64,000 bases of DNA from an uncultured Oscillospiraceae bacterium (lineage in GTDB: Bacteria > Bacillota > Clostridia > Oscillospirales > Oscillospiraceae). The position numbers and the translations under genes are program-made. Shown piece after piece: positions 16,421 through 24,818 of the stretch (its first letter is position 1; the number at the start of each line of letters is the position of its first letter). Location of the stretch: contig CAJULJ010000004.1 in assembly GCA_910587395.1 (NCBI GenBank), positions 34,122 to 98,121 on the forward strand. The letters run 5' to 3'. Below the pieces are notes generated by a model, which was given only the letters and a program-made list of their open reading frames with translations, did no database searches and was not told the origin of the DNA.

Positions 16421-17782
16421 TCAGCGTTCCGCCATGCCCGCGCACAGCTGATACAGGGTGGTCACCCCCGCGCCGGTGGCCCCGGCGGTCTGATACTCCC
16501 GGCGGGGACGGTCCACCCAGGAGGTGCCCGCGATATCCATATGGACCCAGGGGGTGTTTCCGGCGAAAGCGCCCACGAACAGGCCTGCGGTGATGGCTCC
16601 GCAGCCGTCGCTGGACTGGTTGCACAGGTCGGCAACCGGACTTTCGATCATCTTTTTGTATTCGGGGAAGGTGGGGAAGCGCCAATACTGCTCCCCGGCG
16701 CGGGCGGCGGCGTCCAGCAGGGCATTGCATAGAGCGTCGTCATTGGACACCAGCCCCGCCGTGAGGTGGCCCAGCGCGGCCACGCAGGCCCCGGTGAGGG
16801 TGGCGATGTCCACCACCTGGGCGGCGTTTTCCCTCTGAATGGCGTAGGTGACGGCGTCGGCCAGGATGAGCCGTCCCTCCGCGTCGGTGTTGTTGATCTG
16901 GATGGTCTTGCCGGACATGGAGGTGACGATGTCCCCGGGGACCATGCTCTCGGGGGAGATGCGGTTCTCCACCGCGGGAATCACCGCCGTCACGTTTACC
17001 GGCACCCGGTTCTGCGCCAAAGCCATCACCGCGCCGCACACCGCCGCAGCCCCCGCCATGTCGGAGCGCATCACCTTCAGGCCCGGACCGGTTTTGATGT
17101 TGTATCCGCCGGTGTCGAAGCACACTCCTTTGCCCACCAGGGCGATGGGCGGGGTTTCCTCCCTGCCGCCCCGCCAGCGCAGCACGATGAGCCGGGGCGG
17201 ATGGGCGGCGCTGTCCCCCACGGCGTGGAAGGCCCCCATGCCCAGGGCGCGGGTCTGCTTTTTGCGTAGAATTTCCACTTCGACGCCTACCTGTTCCACC
17301 GCCTCGGCCATGGCCTGGGCCAGCAGGGCCGGGGTGAGCAGATTCACCGGCCGGTTGGTCAGGTCACGGGCGAAGCACACGGCCCGGGTCACCGCCTCCG
17401 TCTCCCTGAGCACGGCCTCGGCGTCCATGCCCTCGGTTCCGGCGATGTAGAGGGTGAAGGGCTTGTCCTCCCGTTCCTTCCAGCACTCCGGGCGGTAGCA
17501 GGCCAGCTCCGCCCCCTGGGCCGCGGCGGCCAAGCCCTGGGCGCCCAGCGCCTGCTTTATCCCGGTCACATCCAGCAGCAGGGACTGGGCCCCCAGCTCC
17601 CGGACGGCCTTCACCGCCTTGGCGGCCCCCCGGCGGGCGGTCTCCGCCGTGGCGTCCTTTCCCAGGTTTACCACCAGGGCGTGGTCCGGCCCCACCGCCC
17701 GCAGGGTCAGGGGGGCGCAGTCCCCGCCGCGCTCCATGACAAACCGCCAGTCGGTACGCTCCTGATTCCAAATCTTTACCAT
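16421..17782 (-). CDS. M17-family leucyl aminopeptidase
   Basis: A 453-residue cytoplasmic metallopeptidase that removes N-terminal residues from peptides. The catalytic C-terminal domain has GKGVCFDTGGYNIK (metal and catalytic Lys), MRSDMAGAAAV and the family signature NTDAEGRLILADAV. GGCGAIT-like and GTSW segments follow near the end. The start at 17782 is preceded by GGAGGAGAGGAG; the open frame upstream to 17980 has no ribosome site and crosses the divergent promoter. It is probably the first gene of an operon with the response regulator. Confidence 0.93.
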   Translation of the reverse strand: MVKIWNQERTDWRFVMERGGDCAPLTLRAVGPDHALVVNLGKDATAETARRGAAKAVKAVRELGAQSLLLDVTGIKQALGAQGLAAAAQGAELACYRPECWKEREDKPFTLYIAGTEGMDAEAVLRETEAVTRAVCFARDLTNRPVNLLTPALLAQAMAEAVEQVGVEVEILRKKQTRALGMGAFHAVGDSAAHPPRLIVLRWRGGREETPPIALVGKGVCFDTGGYNIKTGPGLKVMRSDMAGAAAVCGAVMALAQNRVPVNVTAVIPAVENRISPESMVPGDIVTSMSGKTIQINNTDAEGRLILADAVTYAIQRENAAQVVDIATLTGACVAALGHLTAGLVSNDDALCNALLDAAARAGEQYWRFPTFPEYKKMIESPVADLCNQSSDGCGAITAGLFVGAFAGNTPWVHMDIAGTSWVDRPRREYQTAGATGAGVTTLYQLCAGMAER

Positions 17783-17970
17783 GTTGTGCTCCTCTCCTCC
17801 CAGGGGCCGAAGGGACCCCACATTCCAGGCCATTCTATCGCCTTTTTCTCCCGTTGGCAAGGCCCTGGGCAAAAAATGCGGGAAAGAGAGCGGAAAAAGA
17901 CGGTGTTTCTTTTTCCTGCCGGTCATGCTATAATAAATGCTCCGATCAACAAAAGAAAGTAGGCGAGAGC

Positions 17971-18996
17971 ATGATTTCATTTGCCAGCGACTATATCGCG
18001 GGGGCGCACCCTCAGGTGCTGAAACGGCTGGTGGAAACCAACCTGGAGCCCCTCCCCGGCTACGGGGAGGACCCCTACTGCGCCGCCGCCAAGGAAAAGA
18101 TCCGGGCGGCCTGCGGCTGCCCCCAGGCTCAGGTGGAGCTGCTGACCGGCGGTACCCAGACCAATCAGATCGTCATTTCCACCCTGCTGCGGGACCATGA
18201 GGGCGTGGTGGCGGCGAAAACCGGCCACGTCAGCACCCACGAGGCGGGGGCCGTCGAGCACGCCGGGCACAAGGTGCTGGAGCTGCCCCAGACCGGCGGC
18301 AAGCTGCGCGCGGATACCCTGCGGGAGTATATCGAGAGCTTCTACGGCGATGAGAACCACGAGCACATGGTGTTCCCGGGGATGGTGTATATCTCCCACC
18401 CCACGGAGTTCGGCACCCTCTACACCAAGGCGGAGCTGGAGGAGCTGGCAAAGGTGTGCCGGAGCTGCAGCATGCCGCTGTACCTGGACGGGGCCCGGCT
18501 GGGCTACGGCCTGATGAGCGGGGAGAGCGACCTGACCCTGGAGGACATCGCCCGGCTGTGTGACGTGTTCTACATCGGCGGCACCAAGGTGGGGGCGCTG
18601 TGCGGCGAGGCGGTGGTGTTCACCCGGAACAACCGGCCCGCTCACTTTGTCAACGCCATCAAGAAGCGTGGCGCCCTGCTGGCAAAGGGCCGCCTGCTGG
18701 GGGTGCAGTTCGACGCGCTGTTCACCGACGGGCTGTACTTCGAGCTGAGCCGCCACGCCATGGAGATGGCGCGGGAGCTGAAAGCCCTGTTCCACGAGAA
18801 GGGCGTGAAGTTCTACCTGGAGTCCCCCACCAATCAGCAGTTCGTCATCCTGTCCAGCGACAGGATCGAAGAGCTGAAACAGAACGTGACGTTCAGCTTC
18901 TGGGAAAAGTACGACGCCCGGCACACCGTCATCCGCTTCTGCACCAGCTGGTCCACCACCCCGGAGGACCTGGCTTACCTGCGCTCCGTCCTCTGA
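17971..18996 (+). CDS. Threonine aldolase-like (beta-eliminating lyase family) PLP enzyme
   Basis: The 341-residue protein is of the low-specificity threonine aldolase/GLY1 type, which splits threonine or allo-threonine into glycine and acetaldehyde. Visible are SDYIAGAHPQVL at the start, the YGEDPY motif, TGGTQTNQIVI, the HEAGAVEHAGHK His loop, DGARLGYGL (PLP Asp) and the Schiff-base region GGTKVGALCGEAVV. An aldolase, an alanine-dependent variant or a related lyase cannot be separated by eye. The ATG is preceded by GGCGAGAG. It is monocistronic and divergent from the M17 peptidase. Confidence 0.88.
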   Translation: MISFASDYIAGAHPQVLKRLVETNLEPLPGYGEDPYCAAAKEKIRAACGCPQAQVELLTGGTQTNQIVISTLLRDHEGVVAAKTGHVSTHEAGAVEHAGHKVLELPQTGGKLRADTLREYIESFYGDENHEHMVFPGMVYISHPTEFGTLYTKAELEELAKVCRSCSMPLYLDGARLGYGLMSGESDLTLEDIARLCDVFYIGGTKVGALCGEAVVFTRNNRPAHFVNAIKKRGALLAKGRLLGVQFDALFTDGLYFELSRHAMEMARELKALFHEKGVKFYLESPTNQQFVILSSDRIEELKQNVTFSFWEKYDARHTVIRFCTSWSTTPEDLAYLRSVL

Positions 18997-19006
18997 GAAA
19001 AACCGG

Positions 19007-19035
19007 TTGCCAGCGGCGGAAAATTGTGGTATATT
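19007..19035 (+). promoter_or_regulatory. Promoter of the DtxR-type regulator
   Basis: TTGCCA, 17 bp, TATATT, 46 bp before the TTG start codon. Confidence 0.65.
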
Positions 19036-19080
19036 GGCCTTAGTTCGGTACAGGCTTACCGCAGAGCAGGAGTGAACAAA

Positions 19081-19455
19081 TTGAACATCCACGAATCCGC
19101 AGAAAATTATCTGGAGGCCATCCTGGCCCTGGGGGAAAAGGGGCCGGTGCGGTCCATCGACGTGGCCCAGCACCTGAATTTCTCCAAGCCCAGCGTCAGC
19201 CGGGCCATGAGCCTGCTCCGGGAGGGGGGCTTTGTGGTCATGGACCAGGGGGGCTTCCTCACCCTCACCGACGAGGGGCTGGAGATCGCCCGGCGCATCT
19301 ATGAGCGGCACCTGCTGCTCACCAAGTGGCTCATCCACCTGGGGGTGGACGAGAAGGTGGCCGCCGAGGACGCCTGCCGCATCGAGCACGACTTGAGCGT
19401 GGAGTCCTTTGACGCCCTCCGGGCGCACATCAACAAGGACATGGGAATCGAATGA
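19081..19455 (+). CDS. DtxR/MntR-family metal-dependent regulator
   Basis: A 124-residue regulator with an N-terminal winged helix (AILALGEKGPVRSIDVAQHLNFSKPSVSRAMSLL) and a dimerisation/metal domain. It has YERHLLLTKWL and IEHDLS, which contain His and Glu residues equivalent to MntR metal ligands. It lacks a C-terminal SH3 domain, as MntR does. The start is TTG at 19081, because GGAG at 19069-19072 gives an 8-base spacer. An in-frame GTG at 19072 would overlap that site. No metal transporter is adjacent, so its target genes lie elsewhere. Confidence 0.85.
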   Translation: MNIHESAENYLEAILALGEKGPVRSIDVAQHLNFSKPSVSRAMSLLREGGFVVMDQGGFLTLTDEGLEIARRIYERHLLLTKWLIHLGVDEKVAAEDACRIEHDLSVESFDALRAHINKDMGIE

Positions 19456-19457
19456 AC

Positions 19458-19485
19458 AAAACCGCCGCTTCTCAGCGGCGGTTTT
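19458..19485. terminator. Bidirectional terminator between the DtxR-type gene and asparaginase
   Basis: AAAACCGCCGCT pairs with AGCGGCGGTTTT. The last codons and stop of the minus-strand asparaginase lie inside its 3' arm. Confidence 0.85.
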
Positions 19486-20470
19486 GCACTTCTCCGGCGA
19501 TGCTTTTGGAAAACAGGGTGCGCACCTCGTCCAGGTCCCCGGTCTGACCCAGCGCCCACATCAGCTTGGTGACGGCGGCCTCGGTGGTCATGTCCCAGCC
19601 CTGGATGACCCCCTCCGCCAGGGCCTTCTGCCCCGCCTGGTAGAGGTAGAAGTTGCTGCTCTCGTACAGGCATTGGCTGCACACCACCACCGCCATCCCC
19701 GACTGGGCGGCGGCGTGGAGCTTTTCGATCAGGTTGCGGCGGATAAAGTGGAGCCCGCCCGCGCCAAAGGCCTCGATCACCACGCCCCGGTAGTGCATCG
19801 ACAGCAGCATGTCAAAGACCTCCGGGTCCAGCCCCGGGGTCAGCTTGATGAGGAATACGGCCTCACACAGCTTGTCCCGCAGCACGCAGGGGCCGTCGGT
19901 GGGCGGAATGGCGTCATCCCGGATGGTGAGTCCCGCGCCGTTCACCTGGGCCACCAGGGGCCAGTTCACGCTGTCGAAGGCGCCGAAGGCGGTGGTGTGG
20001 GTTTTGACGGCCCTGCAGCCCAGCATGACCCGCCGGTCAAAAGCCAGAAACACCCCCGGACGGCCCGACGCGGCCATGGCAAAGGCGGTGCGCAGGTTGT
20101 CTAGCCCGTCGGTGAGGGGATGCTCGATGGGCAGCTGTGCCCCGGTGAGCACCACCGGGACGGGGATGTTCCGCACCATGTAGCTGAGCACGGAGGCGGT
20201 GTAGGCCATGGTGTCGGTGCCGTGGGAGACCACAATGCCGTCAAAGCCGTTCCGGGCCTCATAGACGCTTTGCGCGATGAGCCGCCACTCCTCCGGCTGG
20301 ATGTTGGACGAGTCTAAGTGAAGGATGTCACGGACGGTCAGATCGTAGCTGTCGGGCAGCCCGCCCAGGTAGTGGGACAGGGCCGCACCGTCCAAGCCGG
20401 GGGCCAGCCCCTCGTCGGTGAGCCGGGAGGCGATGGTGCCTCCGGTGGTGAGCAGTAAAATGCGTTTCAT
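19472..20470 (-). CDS. Type I L-asparaginase
   Basis: A 332-residue asparaginase (hydrolysis of L-asparagine to aspartate and ammonia). The first threonine motif LLTTGGTIAS lies at the N-terminus and the second motif VVSHGTDTM near residue 85. LTGAQ and a Lys in AVKTHTTAF complete the active-site set. No signal peptide is seen, so it is cytoplasmic and resembles AnsA rather than secreted type II enzymes. The ATG at 20470 has a GGAGGCG site. Its promoter is back to back with that of the flavoprotein gene. Confidence 0.93.
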   Translation of the reverse strand: MKRILLLTTGGTIASRLTDEGLAPGLDGAALSHYLGGLPDSYDLTVRDILHLDSSNIQPEEWRLIAQSVYEARNGFDGIVVSHGTDTMAYTASVLSYMVRNIPVPVVLTGAQLPIEHPLTDGLDNLRTAFAMAASGRPGVFLAFDRRVMLGCRAVKTHTTAFGAFDSVNWPLVAQVNGAGLTIRDDAIPPTDGPCVLRDKLCEAVFLIKLTPGLDPEVFDMLLSMHYRGVVIEAFGAGGLHFIRRNLIEKLHAAAQSGMAVVVCSQCLYESSNFYLYQAGQKALAEGVIQGWDMTTEAAVTKLMWALGQTGDLDEVRTLFSKSIAGEVQNRR

Positions 20471-20498
20471 GGGACGCCTCCTTGTAAACGGTAAAATT

Positions 20499-20527
20499 AG
20501 TATACTTTATGACAGTTTGCTTTGCAA
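20499..20527 (-). promoter_or_regulatory. Promoter of the asparaginase gene
   Basis: On the minus strand TTGCAA, 17 bp, TATACT. Confidence 0.65.
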
Positions 20528-20532
20528 GTATA

Positions 20533-20561
20533 TTGTCAGCTTCCGGGAATACTGTTATACT
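20533..20561 (+). promoter_or_regulatory. Promoter of the thioredoxin-reductase-like gene
   Basis: TTGTCA, 17 bp, TATACT, 35 bp before the start codon. Confidence 0.75.
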
Positions 20562-20595
20562 GAATCAAAAGAATTCTCAACAGGGGGACGATTTT

Positions 20596-21396
20596 ATGAA
20601 ATATGACCTTCTCATCGTGGGCGGAGGCCCCGCGGGGCTCACCGCCGCCATTCACGCGCGCGCGAGGAACAAGTCTGTGCTGGTCATTTCCAACGACCCC
20701 GCTGCCTCTCCGCTGGCCAAAGCTCCGGGGATGGCCAACTACCCCGGCCTGCCGGGGGTGACGGGCAAAGAGCTGGTGGAGCGGCTTTTGACCCAGGCGA
20801 AGGATTTAGGCGCGGAGTTCAAGCAGGGCCGGGCCCTGTCCGTCATGCCCATGGGCAAATCGGTGATGGTGTCGGTGGGCAGCGACTTTGCGGAGGGCTC
20901 TGCGGTTATCCTGGCCGTGGGCGTTTCCCGGGCTGCGCCGCTCAAGGGTGAGGCCGAGCTGCTGGGCCGGGGCGTGAGCTACTGCGCCACCTGTGATGGG
21001 ATGCTTTACCGCAATAAGTCCGTGGTCTGTGCCGGAGACGCCCCCAACTTCGAGGAAGAGGTGGAGTTTCTGCGGTCCATCGGCTGTCAGGTGGCGGTGA
21101 AGCGGCTGGCGGGGCTGTCCATCCTGGGGACGGAGCAGGTGACCGGCGTGCGGGACGCTAAGGGGGAGGAGACTCCCTGCGACGGCGTGTTCCTGCTGCG
21201 CTCGTCCATCGCGCCCGCCCAGCTGGCCCCCGGCCTGGAGCTGGAGGCGGGTTATATCAAAGTGGACGGGCACATGGCCACCAACCTGCCCGGCGTATAC
21301 GCGGCCGGGGACTGTACCGGACAGCCCCTCCAGCTGGCCAAGGCGGTGGGCCAGGGGCAGGCGGCGGCCCATTTCGCCCTGGAGCAGTTTTCCTGA
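20596..21396 (+). CDS. Thioredoxin-reductase-like flavoprotein without a canonical NADPH motif
   Basis: A 266-residue FAD protein, about 45 residues shorter than standard TrxB. The FAD site GGGPAGLTAA (residues 9-18), the ATGxGxxxx-like turn LAVGVSRAAPL, the redox pair CATC (130-133) and the C-terminal GVYAAGDCTGQPLQLAKA are present. In the inserted domain the NADPH fingerprint GGGDSAxEE is replaced by AGDAPNFEEE, and no HRRxxxR phosphate-binding motif follows. Clostridial thioredoxin reductases that take electrons from ferredoxin or deazaflavin lack these motifs, so a non-NADPH donor is possible. An AGGGGGAC site precedes the ATG. Confidence 0.85.
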   Translation: MKYDLLIVGGGPAGLTAAIHARARNKSVLVISNDPAASPLAKAPGMANYPGLPGVTGKELVERLLTQAKDLGAEFKQGRALSVMPMGKSVMVSVGSDFAEGSAVILAVGVSRAAPLKGEAELLGRGVSYCATCDGMLYRNKSVVCAGDAPNFEEEVEFLRSIGCQVAVKRLAGLSILGTEQVTGVRDAKGEETPCDGVFLLRSSIAPAQLAPGLELEAGYIKVDGHMATNLPGVYAAGDCTGQPLQLAKAVGQGQAAAHFALEQFS

Positions 21397-21441
21397 TTTC
21401 CGGGAACTTTCCTAATTTTTCGTGAACTTCGCTTTCCTGTA

Positions 21442-21470
21442 TTGAAATTTTCTCCGAAAGATGATAACAT
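21442..21470 (+). promoter_or_regulatory. Promoter of the P-loop small protein
   Basis: TTGAAA, 17 bp, TAACAT. Confidence 0.55.
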
Positions 21471-21520
21471 AGGAATATCACAGGGGGATGCCCCTAATAC
21501 CAAGTAAGGAGTGATCAAAC

Positions 21521-21931
21521 ATGGTCAAGGTTATCATGGGCCTGAAGGGCACGGGTAAGACCAAGCAGATGATCGATCTCATCAACACAGCGGTGGATAC
21601 GGAGCACGGCAACGTGGTTGCCATCGCCCACAATTCCAAGCTGAACTATAAAATCAACTATAAGATCCGTCTGGTGGACACCTCTGACTATAGCATCCCC
21701 AACTACGATACCCTCCGGGGCTTCCTGTACGGCCTGTACGCCAGCAATTACGATATTACCCACGTGTTCATCGAGAGCCTGAACAAGCTGGTCCCCACCG
21801 TGGGCAACGAGGATGTGGAGCCCTTCCTGGCCTTCCTGGACGACTTCTCCCAGAAGACCGGCATCAAATACACCATCTCCATCAGCGAGGATGCGGAGAA
21901 GGCCAGCGACGGCGTCAAGAAGTATTTCTAA
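21521..21931 (+). CDS. Small P-loop protein of unknown function
   Basis: A 136-residue protein with a Walker A-like GLKGTGKT at residues 7-14 very near the N-terminus. A possible Walker B hydrophobic strand ends in HVFIESL (about residue 85). The rest (NYKIRLVDTSDYSIPNYDT, FLAFLDDFSQKTGIKYTISIS) reads like a minimal ATPase core without extra domains. It is monocistronic, with its own promoter, an AAGGAGTGA ribosome site and a strong terminator, which suggests steady expression. I do not recognise a characterised family. Confidence 0.75.
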   Translation: MVKVIMGLKGTGKTKQMIDLINTAVDTEHGNVVAIAHNSKLNYKINYKIRLVDTSDYSIPNYDTLRGFLYGLYASNYDITHVFIESLNKLVPTVGNEDVEPFLAFLDDFSQKTGIKYTISISEDAEKASDGVKKYF

Positions 21932-21953
21932 ATATCGCATACCATGTTGAGAT

Positions 21954-21984
21954 CGGGCGGGCTGCGGCCCGCCCGGTTTTTATT
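21954..21984 (+). terminator. Intrinsic terminator of the P-loop gene
   Basis: CGGGCGGGC pairs with GCCCGCCCG over a TGCG loop, followed by a T-rich tract. Confidence 0.9.
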
Positions 21985-22003
21985 TTGAACAGGAGGGAAT
22001 CAT

Positions 22004-22510
22004 ATGGACTGTACCCAAGCCATCCGCGCCCGGCGGAGCATCCGAAAGTTCAAGCCCGGCGTCTCCATCCCAAGGGCGGATGTGGAGACCATGCTGGAGG
22101 CGGCTATGATGGCCCCCAGCGCCCGCAATACCCGCCCCTGGGAGTTTTTCGTGGTGGAGAATCCCGAGCTCAAGGCAAAGCTGCGCGCCGCCCACCCCTA
22201 CTCCTCCATGCTGGAAACGGCCGCCCTTGCCATCGTGGTGTGCGGCCGTCCGGAGGACCAGGCGGGCATATGTCTGGAGTACTGGCCCCTGGACTGCGGC
22301 GCGGCCATCGAAAACCTGCTGCTTCAGGCTGCGGCGCTGGGTTACGGCGCCTGCTGGTGCGGCTGCTATCCCGCCCTGGACCGGGCGGAGGCCATCCAGG
22401 CCGTGCTGGATACCAGGTCCATCCCTGCGGCCCTCATCTCAGTGGGCGTGCCCGACGAGGCCCCCGCCCCAAAGGGCTTCTATCAGACCGACAAGGTCAC
22501 CTGGCTCTGA
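22004..22510 (+). CDS. Nitroreductase-family FMN oxidoreductase
   Basis: The 168-residue protein is a short nitroreductase. The FMN-binding opening AIRARRSIRKFKPG, the APSARNTRPWEFFVV stretch, GAAIENLLLQAAALGYGACWCG and the C-terminal SVGVPDEAPAPK follow the family order. Such proteins reduce nitro or quinone compounds with NAD(P)H, but the native substrate is unknown. An AGGAGGGA site precedes the ATG. The debranching enzyme follows after 58 bp and may be co-transcribed. Confidence 0.88.
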   Translation: MDCTQAIRARRSIRKFKPGVSIPRADVETMLEAAMMAPSARNTRPWEFFVVENPELKAKLRAAHPYSSMLETAALAIVVCGRPEDQAGICLEYWPLDCGAAIENLLLQAAALGYGACWCGCYPALDRAEAIQAVLDTRSIPAALISVGVPDEAPAPKGFYQTDKVTWL

Positions 22511-22568
22511 GAGCCGGGCAGAAGCCATACCCGTGCCTGACCGCACGGCAAGGAAGGAAGATCGTGTT

Positions 22569-24674
22569 ATGAGCGGCAAACGCACCCCTGTACCCAAGCC
22601 GGAGCCAGGTGTGGTCCTGCCCCGGTCCATCCATCTGGTGCCCTTGGACAACATCGCCGGATTCGACGTCCGCCCCGGCTTCTATGACACCAACGGCGCC
22701 ACCGCCATTCCCGGCGGGGTGAACTTCACCGTCCACTCTCATGGGGCCACCAAGGTCGAACTGCTGCTGTTCCACCGGGAGCAGGACGAGCCCTTCGCGG
22801 TGCTCCCCTTCCCGGAGCACTACCGCATCGGCAACGTGTACTCTATGATCGTGTTCAAGCTGAACATTGAGGAGTTTGAGTACGCCTACCGGGTGGACGG
22901 GCCTTACGAGCCGGAAAAGGGCCTCGTTTTCGACAGCTCCCGCTATCTGCTGGACCCCTACGCCAAGGCGGTCACCGGCCAGAGCCACTGGGGGGAAGCC
23001 ACCCCCTATGGCCAGCACTACAAGGCCCGGGTGGTGAAAGACGACTTCGACTGGGGCAATATGGGCCAGCCTCTGATCCCCACCGAGGACCTCATCATCT
23101 ACGAGCTCCACGTCCGGGGCTTCACCAGGGACCGCTCTTCCGGAGTGGGCTATCCCGGCACCTTCGCCGGGGTGATGGAGAAGCTGGATTACCTCCAGGA
23201 GCTGGGGGTCAACGCCATCGAGCTGATGCCCATCTTCGAGTTCGATGAGATGCTGGACTACCGGGAGGTCAACGGACAGAAGCTGTACAATTACTGGGGC
23301 TATAACACCGTCAGCTTTTTCGCTCCCAATACCAGCTACACCGCCAGCACCGAGTACAACCGGGAGGGCAATGAGCTCAAGCAGCTCATCCGGGCCTGCA
23401 ACGAGCGGGGCATTGAGGTGTACCTGGACGTGGTGTTCAACCACACCGCCGAGGGCAACGAGATGGGGCCATTCTTCTCCTTCAAGGGCTTTGACAACAA
23501 CATCTACTACCTGCTGACGCCGGAAGGCTACTATTACAATTTCTCCGGCTGCGGCAACACCCTGAACTGCAACCATCCTATCGTCCACCAGATGATTATG
23601 GACTGCCTGCGCTACTGGGTGACCACCTACCGAGTGGACGGCTTCCGGTTCGATCTGGCGTCCATTCTGGGCCGGGACGAGCACGGCGCGCCCATGGTGT
23701 CCCCGCCGCTGCTCCAGGCCATGGCCTTCGACCCCATTCTGGGGGATGTGAAGCTCATTGCGGAGGCTTGGGACGCGGGCGGGCTGTACCAGGTGGGCAC
23801 CTTCCCCGCCTGGAACCGCTGGATCGAGTGGAACGGCCGCTACCGGGACGACATGCGCCGGTACCTGAAGGGAGACGAGGGCATGGCTCAGGCCGCCGCC
23901 CTGCGCATGGCCGGGTCCCACGACATCTACGACCCCGCCGCCCGGCACAACGCGTCGGTGAACTTCTTCACCTGCCACGACGGCTTCACTCTTTATGACC
24001 TGTACGCCTACAACCAGAAGCACAACGAGAAAAACGGCTGGAACAACACCGACGGCGCCAACGACAACAACAGCTGGAACTGCGGCGCGGAGGGGGAGAC
24101 GGACGATCCCGGGGTCAACGCCCTGCGCCGCCGGATGGTGCGCAACGCGTTCGCGCTGCTGATGTGCTCCCGGGGCATTCCCATGTTTTTGGCGGGGGAT
24201 GAGTTCGGCAACACCCAGTTCGGCAACAACAACGCCTATTGTCAGGACAATATAACGTCCTGGCTGGACTGGTCCCTGCTGGAGAAAAATCAGGACCTGT
24301 TCCGATTCTTCCGGTATATGATCCGTTTCCGCAAGGACCACCGGGTGCTCCGGCGGGACATGAGCGGCGGGGCCTGCGGGTTCCCGGACGTCAGCTTCCA
24401 CGGCGTGTCCCCGTGGAAAGAGCGCTTTGACTCCTATGACCGCTATGTGGGCGTCATGTTCGCGGGTGCGGAGCGGAACGTGGGGCCGCAGATCGTGTAC
24501 GTGGCCTCCAACTCCTATTGGGAGGAGCTGAACGCTGCCCTGCCCCAGCTTCCCGCGTCCATGCGCTGGGAGTGTGTAGTGAACACCTGGGACGAGGAAC
24601 AGCATTCCTGGCTGGTGGATGGAAGCTGCTTCACCATCGGTCCGCGCAGTGTGATGGTGTTCCGGGCAAAATAA
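22569..24674 (+). CDS. glgX: Glycogen debranching enzyme (isoamylase/GlgX type)
   Basis: The 701-residue GH13 enzyme hydrolyses alpha-1,6 branches of glycogen or limit dextrins. It has an N-terminal CBM48/E-set region (GVNFTVHSHGATKVELLLF), then the barrel. The four GH13 regions are visible: DVVFNHT, the nucleophile in GFRFDLAS, the acid/base Glu in IAEAWDAGG and the FFTCHDGF His-Asp pair. The NNAYCQDN stretch is typical of GlgX. The start at 22569 follows AAGGAAGGAAG; the long upstream frame overlaps the nitroreductase and is not used. With glgP and the mutase it forms a glycogen breakdown set. Confidence 0.94.
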   Translation: MSGKRTPVPKPEPGVVLPRSIHLVPLDNIAGFDVRPGFYDTNGATAIPGGVNFTVHSHGATKVELLLFHREQDEPFAVLPFPEHYRIGNVYSMIVFKLNIEEFEYAYRVDGPYEPEKGLVFDSSRYLLDPYAKAVTGQSHWGEATPYGQHYKARVVKDDFDWGNMGQPLIPTEDLIIYELHVRGFTRDRSSGVGYPGTFAGVMEKLDYLQELGVNAIELMPIFEFDEMLDYREVNGQKLYNYWGYNTVSFFAPNTSYTASTEYNREGNELKQLIRACNERGIEVYLDVVFNHTAEGNEMGPFFSFKGFDNNIYYLLTPEGYYYNFSGCGNTLNCNHPIVHQMIMDCLRYWVTTYRVDGFRFDLASILGRDEHGAPMVSPPLLQAMAFDPILGDVKLIAEAWDAGGLYQVGTFPAWNRWIEWNGRYRDDMRRYLKGDEGMAQAAALRMAGSHDIYDPAARHNASVNFFTCHDGFTLYDLYAYNQKHNEKNGWNNTDGANDNNSWNCGAEGETDDPGVNALRRRMVRNAFALLMCSRGIPMFLAGDEFGNTQFGNNNAYCQDNITSWLDWSLLEKNQDLFRFFRYMIRFRKDHRVLRRDMSGGACGFPDVSFHGVSPWKERFDSYDRYVGVMFAGAERNVGPQIVYVASNSYWEELNAALPQLPASMRWECVVNTWDEEQHSWLVDGSCFTIGPRSVMVFRAK

Positions 24675-24680
24675 TGTGAA

Positions 24681-24716
24681 AAAGGCATCCCTGAACTGAC
24701 AGGGATGCCTTTTTTC
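24681..24716 (+). terminator. Intrinsic terminator of the debranching enzyme gene
   Basis: AAAGGCATCCCTG pairs with CAGGGATGCCTTTT, with six T at the end. Confidence 0.9.
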
Positions 24717-24721
24717 TGCAT

Positions 24722-24815
24722 GGCTGGCCGCCGTGCAGAAACCTGACGGGATAGACCGCGGCTGAAGCGGATGAAAGCTCTTTTTGGTGTCTTTTCCTCT
24801 CGAGAAAAAGGCACG
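24722..24815. repeat. Dispersed intergenic repeat, copy 2
   Basis: The left part (TGGCCGCCGTGC ... CGGCTGAAGCGGATGAAAG) matches the repeat at 29.3 kb. The right part (CTCTTTTTGGTGTCTTTTCC, then CTCGAG, AAAAAGGCAC) is a hairpin with the same layout as the copies at 29.4, 36.5 and 43.2 kb. It sits between convergent genes. Confidence 0.6.
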
Positions 24816-24818
24816 ACC

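Noticed and set aside
22497..24605. 702-codon minus-strand frame opposite the debranching enzyme
   Set aside because: Shadow frame; the GH13 motifs on the plus strand decide the coding strand.
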